A DNA stretch of 18,021 nucleotides, taken from assembly GCA_937967425.1 (NCBI GenBank), contig CALBST010000217.1:1-18021 (forward strand). Reading direction: 5' to 3'. Under the pieces are notes generated by a model. That model worked only from the letters and a program-made list of their open reading frames with translations, did no database searches and was not told the origin of the DNA. Shown in pieces: positions 14,765-18,021 of the stretch; within the stretch, counting starts at the first letter, position 1, and each line of letters starts with the position of its first letter. The stretch is from an uncultured Caulobacteraceae bacterium. GTDB lineage: Bacteria > Pseudomonadota > Alphaproteobacteria > Caulobacterales > TH1-2. The translations under genes and the position numbers were made by a program.

Positions 14765-15571
14765 ATGACTGAGCCGTTGCGTGAAACGCAGTCTGGCGCC
14801 GTTGGCGAAGCGCGAACGGCGTTCGGCTACGAGACGGGCCGCGACTTGTTGCGCAATCTGGGCGTCTGTATCGCGGCGGGCGTCTTCCTGGCTTTGGTCG
14901 GCGCGCTCGGCACGGACCGCGTCGGCCTGGGTACACGGCTATTATTCTGGGTCCCGGTGATGATCGGCGGCGCCGCGATCGCTCACTTTGTGGCGCTGGC
15001 GGCGCTACGCATCCCGCGCGCAGGCAACAATGTTTGGATTTTCGGCGCGCTGCTGGCGGTGATGGTCGCGATCCCGATCACGCTCTTGGTCTGGGGCCAT
15101 TCGGGATGGGTGCTCGGCACCAATATCCCCCTCAATCGGCTACACCTGCTTTACGGGCCCGTTTTGATCATCTCGGTGGCGATGACGGCTATCATTATCG
15201 TCGTTGGCCAGCCCGGACGGGTGACGCATGCGCCTGCGCCGGATGCGCCGCCAGTGCGGGCGCGTTTCCTAGACCGGCTGCCGGCGAAGCTCAAAGGCGC
15301 GGTGATCTACGCGGTCTCGTCCGAAGATCACTATTTGCGGCTGCACACGTCGAAGGGCGCGGACCTGATCCTGATGCGCCTGAGCGATGCGATCACGGAG
15401 CTTGAAGGCTTAGAGGGCGCGCAAACGCATCGTTCATGGTGGGTCGCTCGCGATGCGGTTGAAGGCGCACGTCGTGACGGGGACAAAGTGTTTCTCACGC
15501 TGAAAGGCGGCGTGGAAGCGCCGGTGAGCCGGCCGAACGTGCGGCCGCTGCGCGAGGCGGGCTGGTATTGA
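14765..15571 (+). CDS. Membrane-anchored LytTR transcriptional regulator, first of a tandem pair
   Basis: The 268-aa protein has four likely membrane helices (about 31-50, 58-80, 90-110, 128-148) and a C-terminal LytTR DNA-binding domain (about 168-268). LytTR marks are IYAVSSEDHYLRLHTSKG, LMRLSDAITELEG, THRSWWVARDAVEG and APVSRPNVRPL. There is no receiver domain, so signal input is presumably through the membrane part. The open frame continues upstream into the DUF2306 start; I chose the ATG at 14765 because the upstream part is polar and overlaps the divergent gene, although the ribosome site is weak. The stop is separated from the next ATG by one base (TGAGATG), so the pair is co-translated. 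Confidence 0.85.
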   Translation: MTEPLRETQSGAVGEARTAFGYETGRDLLRNLGVCIAAGVFLALVGALGTDRVGLGTRLLFWVPVMIGGAAIAHFVALAALRIPRAGNNVWIFGALLAVMVAIPITLLVWGHSGWVLGTNIPLNRLHLLYGPVLIISVAMTAIIIVVGQPGRVTHAPAPDAPPVRARFLDRLPAKLKGAVIYAVSSEDHYLRLHTSKGADLILMRLSDAITELEGLEGAQTHRSWWVARDAVEGARRDGDKVFLTLKGGVEAPVSRPNVRPLREAGWY

Positions 15572-15572
15572 G

Positions 15573-16322
15573 ATGAACGAACCCACGAAGCCATCACAGT
15601 GGCGCGGCGCCGTAACGGTGATCGCCATCGGCGCCTTCTTGACCTTCACCAATCCGTTCGGCGCCACCAGCACGCTGCCGCTGTGGGGCGCGTTCTCGTA
15701 CTGGACCGGCCTTGTCGCAATCGGCTGGTATGGCGGTTCGCTGATCAGCGGTGGTCTTCGCCTCGTCGCCCCGAAGCTGAACTCTCTCGTCCACCACGTT
15801 CTTGCGACCGTTCTCGTCTCGTTTCTGGTGGCCGCCGCGATTTTGATCGTGCAGCGCGCCATCGGCCAAGTCGTACCGCTCTCCTATTGGCCCAGGCTCT
15901 ATGTCCTCGTACTAGGCATCAGCGCGGGCGTAGCAACGGTGTCGTGGTTGGTGGAGCGTGCATTCGGCGGGCCGGCCGGCGTGGTGACACACGCCCAGCC
16001 CGAAGCGCGCGTGCGCTTCTTAGACCGCCTGCCGCCGAAGCTGAAAGGCGCGGTGATCTATGCGGTCTCTTCCGAGGATCATTATCTGCGGCTGCATACA
16101 TCAAAAGGCGCGGATCTGATCCTGATGCGGCTGAGCGATGCGGTCGTGGAGCTTGAAGGCTTGGAAGGCGCGCAAACGCATCGGTCGTGGTGGGTCGCAC
16201 GCGATGCCGTCGAAGGCTCGCGGCGTGACGGGGACAAGGTCTTTCTGACTCTGAAAGGCGGCATCGAGGCGCCAGTGAGCCGGCCGAATGTGCGGCCGTT
16301 GCGCGAAGCGGGCTGGTTCTAG
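15573..16322 (+). CDS. Membrane-anchored LytTR transcriptional regulator, second of a tandem pair
   Basis: The 249-aa protein has four likely membrane helices (about 12-28, 38-60, 72-94, 106-126) and a LytTR domain (about 149-249). Across the last 104 residues it differs from its neighbour at only seven positions, including the final residue (Phe here, Tyr there). The membrane parts show no obvious similarity beyond a shared linker, VTHA-x-P. I count roughly 32 silent codon differences in the domain, so the likeness is old and kept by selection rather than a fresh copy. The same DNA sites should be bound by both, with different sensor inputs, and heterodimers are possible. It is convergent with the DUF6265 gene, with 17 nt between stops. 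Confidence 0.87.
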   Translation: MNEPTKPSQWRGAVTVIAIGAFLTFTNPFGATSTLPLWGAFSYWTGLVAIGWYGGSLISGGLRLVAPKLNSLVHHVLATVLVSFLVAAAILIVQRAIGQVVPLSYWPRLYVLVLGISAGVATVSWLVERAFGGPAGVVTHAQPEARVRFLDRLPPKLKGAVIYAVSSEDHYLRLHTSKGADLILMRLSDAVVELEGLEGAQTHRSWWVARDAVEGSRRDGDKVFLTLKGGIEAPVSRPNVRPLREAGWF

Positions 16323-16339
16323 GTATTCAGGTGACTAGG

Positions 16340-16828
16340 TCATAACGGCGCGCGCTGGAAGCGCAGCGTCTCTTCGCTGACGGTTTCGCCGCGCCGGATG
16401 CGGATGGTCATGACCATGCGGTCCGCGCCTTCGCGGCGGATGGTGAGGCCGTTGAAGACGATGGCTTCAGGCGAGACGGAGACCGGTTCGAACGTGGTCC
16501 ATGTCTCGCGATCCTCCCAAGCGGTGTAATCGGGATTGAAGTGTTTGAGGCGCATGCGCAGGCCGCCTTCGACAACATCCATCACCAGGAATTCGTAGAA
16601 TTGCGGCTCGCCGTCGCGCCAATAGCGGAAGTGCCCGATCATTTGCCCGCCGACAGGCGGCGCCCAGGCCTCTTCCATCTGACCGCCGAAACCTTCGCCG
16701 AGCCAACGGCCCGCAAGCCAAGCGGCGTCATCGATTGTGACGGCGCGCGTCGTTTGCGCTTGCGCAGCGCAGGCCGCGGCGAACAACGCGCAGGCAAACG
16801 CGAACGTCTTGGCGAGCTTCAGCATCAT
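16340..16828 (-). CDS. Exported DUF6265 protein
   Basis: The 162-aa protein has a signal peptide (about 1-24, basic MLKLAK, hydrophobic core, cleavage after AQA), so a periplasmic location is likely. The mature part looks like DUF6265, a lipocalin-like beta-barrel: WLAGRWLGEGFGGQMEEAW (37-55), GQMIGHFRYWRDGEPQFYEF (61-80) and RLKHFNPDYTAWE (93-105). The ligand is unknown. GGGAGG lies 3 nt before the first ATG and 6 nt before a second ATG at 16825, so the second may be the true start. It is 45 nt downstream of the M28 peptidase on the same strand and may be co-transcribed with it. Confidence 0.83.
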   Translation of the reverse strand: MMLKLAKTFAFACALFAAACAAQAQTTRAVTIDDAAWLAGRWLGEGFGGQMEEAWAPPVGGQMIGHFRYWRDGEPQFYEFLVMDVVEGGLRMRLKHFNPDYTAWEDRETWTTFEPVSVSPEAIVFNGLTIRREGADRMVMTIRIRRGETVSEETLRFQRAPL

Positions 16829-16873
16829 GGGCCTCCCTGCCCTTATGACGCCCAGCCTAGCGCGATTTCGACA

Positions 16874-18021
16874 TTACTGCGCCGGCTGGCCGCGGAAATC
16901 CCAATCGTTCTCGGCCGCGAGATAGGCAAAGATCGCGAAAGCGGCGACGTTCTGGCGAAGCGCTTCGGGATCGATCTTATCCAGCGTGTCGTCGGCTGTG
17001 TGGTGGTAGTCGAAATAGTCGAGGCCATCTTGACTCAAATCGACAACCGGCATGCCGGCGGTGCGGAGATCGCTGATATCGGCGCCGCCGCTGGCGGCGT
17101 TGTCACCGAGGATGATGCCGAGCGGTGCGAGCTGACGCTGGATGGCGCGGGCGTGCGGCAGAGCTTGGTCGGCAAAGCGCGAGCGGAAGCGCCAGACACG
17201 GCCCGCGCCGAAATCACTCTCGGCGCCAACGATGTGGTTCTCGTTTGCGTGCGCGCGAGCGTAAGCCGCGCCGCCGTGAACGCCGTTCTCTTCGGCCCCG
17301 GCCAGCAAGATGCGGATGGTGCGGCGCGGGCGTTGCGGCAGATCGCGGATCAAACGCGCGGCGGCGGTGACGATGGCGACGCCGGCGCCGTCATCAATGG
17401 CGCCCTGCCCCAGATCCCACGAGTCCAAGTGCGCGGCGAGGATGACGATTTCCTCAGGACGCTCGCGGCCACGGATCTCGGCGAGCACGTTGCCGGATGG
17501 CGCGTTCTCGCGGATGTCGGCTTCGATGACGAGGTTGACGCGCACGCTGCGGCCGCTGGCGACGAGGCGCGCGAGCAAATCAGCGTCAGCCGGTGAAACG
17601 GCGGCGGCGGGAAGCGAGGCGCCTTGGGCTTGGCGCGAGCTGCCGCCCTGGTGAGCGAAGCGATGCGGATCGGTGCCGACGGAGCGGATAAGGCACGCGG
17701 CCGCGCCTTTGCTTTGCGCAACCGGCGCGCAACGGCCACGCTTGGCGACGGCGGCGCCGTAGCCTGAGCCATCTTGCGAGCGCGTCATGCGCTCATCGAT
17801 GAAGACAATGCGGCCGGCGACGGCGCTGTTCGGCGCGGCTTCGAGTTCGGCCATGTTGGCGAAGCGCACGATCTCGGCTTCGAGGCCGCCTTGCGGCGTT
17901 GACGGCGAACCGCCGAGCGCCGCGATAACGAGACGTTGCTGTGTCGGCGCGACGACGCTCGCTTCTTCGCGCGTCGCATCCCAATACGGGATGGTGAAAT
18001 CTTCGACGCGGATGTTGCTGA
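16874..18021 (-). CDS. M28-family zinc peptidase (C-terminal 381 residues, start lies beyond the right edge)
   Basis: The frame is open from the right edge to a TAA at 16874, with no start needed inside. The visible part begins with a VEDFTIPYWDATREEASVV segment and LGGSPSTPQGG, typical of carboxypeptidase-Q-like M28 enzymes, then a PA insert (about 65-150), then the catalytic domain. Numbering visible residues from the edge, the two-zinc site is H197 (AAHLDSWD), D209 (IDDGAG), E243/E244 (GAEENG), D269 (ESDFG) and H340 (DYHHTADDT), so all ligands are present. The family hydrolyses N-terminal amino acids or dipeptides, usually outside the cytoplasm. The signal peptide, if any, is off the window. 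DUF6265 follows after 45 nt. Confidence 0.92.
   Translation of the reverse strand, partial: SNIRVEDFTIPYWDATREEASVVAPTQQRLVIAALGGSPSTPQGGLEAEIVRFANMAELEAAPNSAVAGRIVFIDERMTRSQDGSGYGAAVAKRGRCAPVAQSKGAAACLIRSVGTDPHRFAHQGGSSRQAQGASLPAAAVSPADADLLARLVASGRSVRVNLVIEADIRENAPSGNVLAEIRGRERPEEIVILAAHLDSWDLGQGAIDDGAGVAIVTAAARLIRDLPQRPRRTIRILLAGAEENGVHGGAAYARAHANENHIVGAESDFGAGRVWRFRSRFADQALPHARAIQRQLAPLGIILGDNAASGGADISDLRTAGMPVVDLSQDGLDYFDYHHTADDTLDKIDPEALRQNVAAFAIFAYLAAENDWDFRGQPAQ

Noticed and set aside
15265..16322. Recent gene conversion or assembly duplication of the LytTR domain
   Set aside because: Roughly a third of the codons differ silently between the two copies, which excludes an assembly artefact and a very recent copy event.

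Overview
The window is GC-rich chromosomal DNA from an alphaproteobacterium. The protein sequences, the style of the dispersed palindromes and the membrane-bound LytTR proteins suggest Caulobacterales, perhaps Hyphomonadaceae, but that placement is inference. Coding density is high and no stretch above 300 bases lacks a gene. I see no tRNA, rRNA, transposase, integrase, CRISPR array or phage gene.

The core is the second half of the TCA cycle, all on the minus strand and read from right to left: sucC and sucD (succinyl-CoA ligase), odhA (2-oxoglutarate dehydrogenase E1), a small GFA-family zinc protein, odhB (E2) and, after a break, lpd (E3). The GFA gene overlaps odhA by 4 nt (ATGA) and ends 6 nt before odhB, so E1, GFA and E2 look translationally coupled. 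A clear intrinsic terminator lies between sucD and odhA. A candidate promoter overlaps the chrA stop codon just before sucC.

Between odhB and lpd lie two small plus-strand genes (a 109-aa membrane protein and a 72-aa charged protein) and a minus-strand pair (a 163-aa membrane protein and a nitrilase-fold, Lnt-like membrane protein). lpd is bracketed by two large imperfect palindromes and probably has its own promoter. The far left edge holds the first 18 codons of an ABC-transporter ATPase.

Right of sucC, a minus-strand cluster encodes a DUF2306 membrane protein, an MFS transporter and a ChrA-type transporter. The chrA gene carries an in-frame palindromic repeat that adds about 35 residues between its two halves. 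Divergent from this cluster is a tandem pair of membrane-anchored LytTR regulators. Their DNA-binding domains are about 93% identical while their membrane domains are unrelated. A 13-bp direct repeat sits just before the first of them.

The right end holds a DUF6265 lipocalin-like exported protein and, upstream of it, the C-terminal 381 residues of an M28 zinc peptidase that continues past the window edge.

The window is mostly housekeeping. The most unusual items are the LytTR pair with its direct repeat, the GFA gene inside the OGDH operon, and the palindrome inside chrA.
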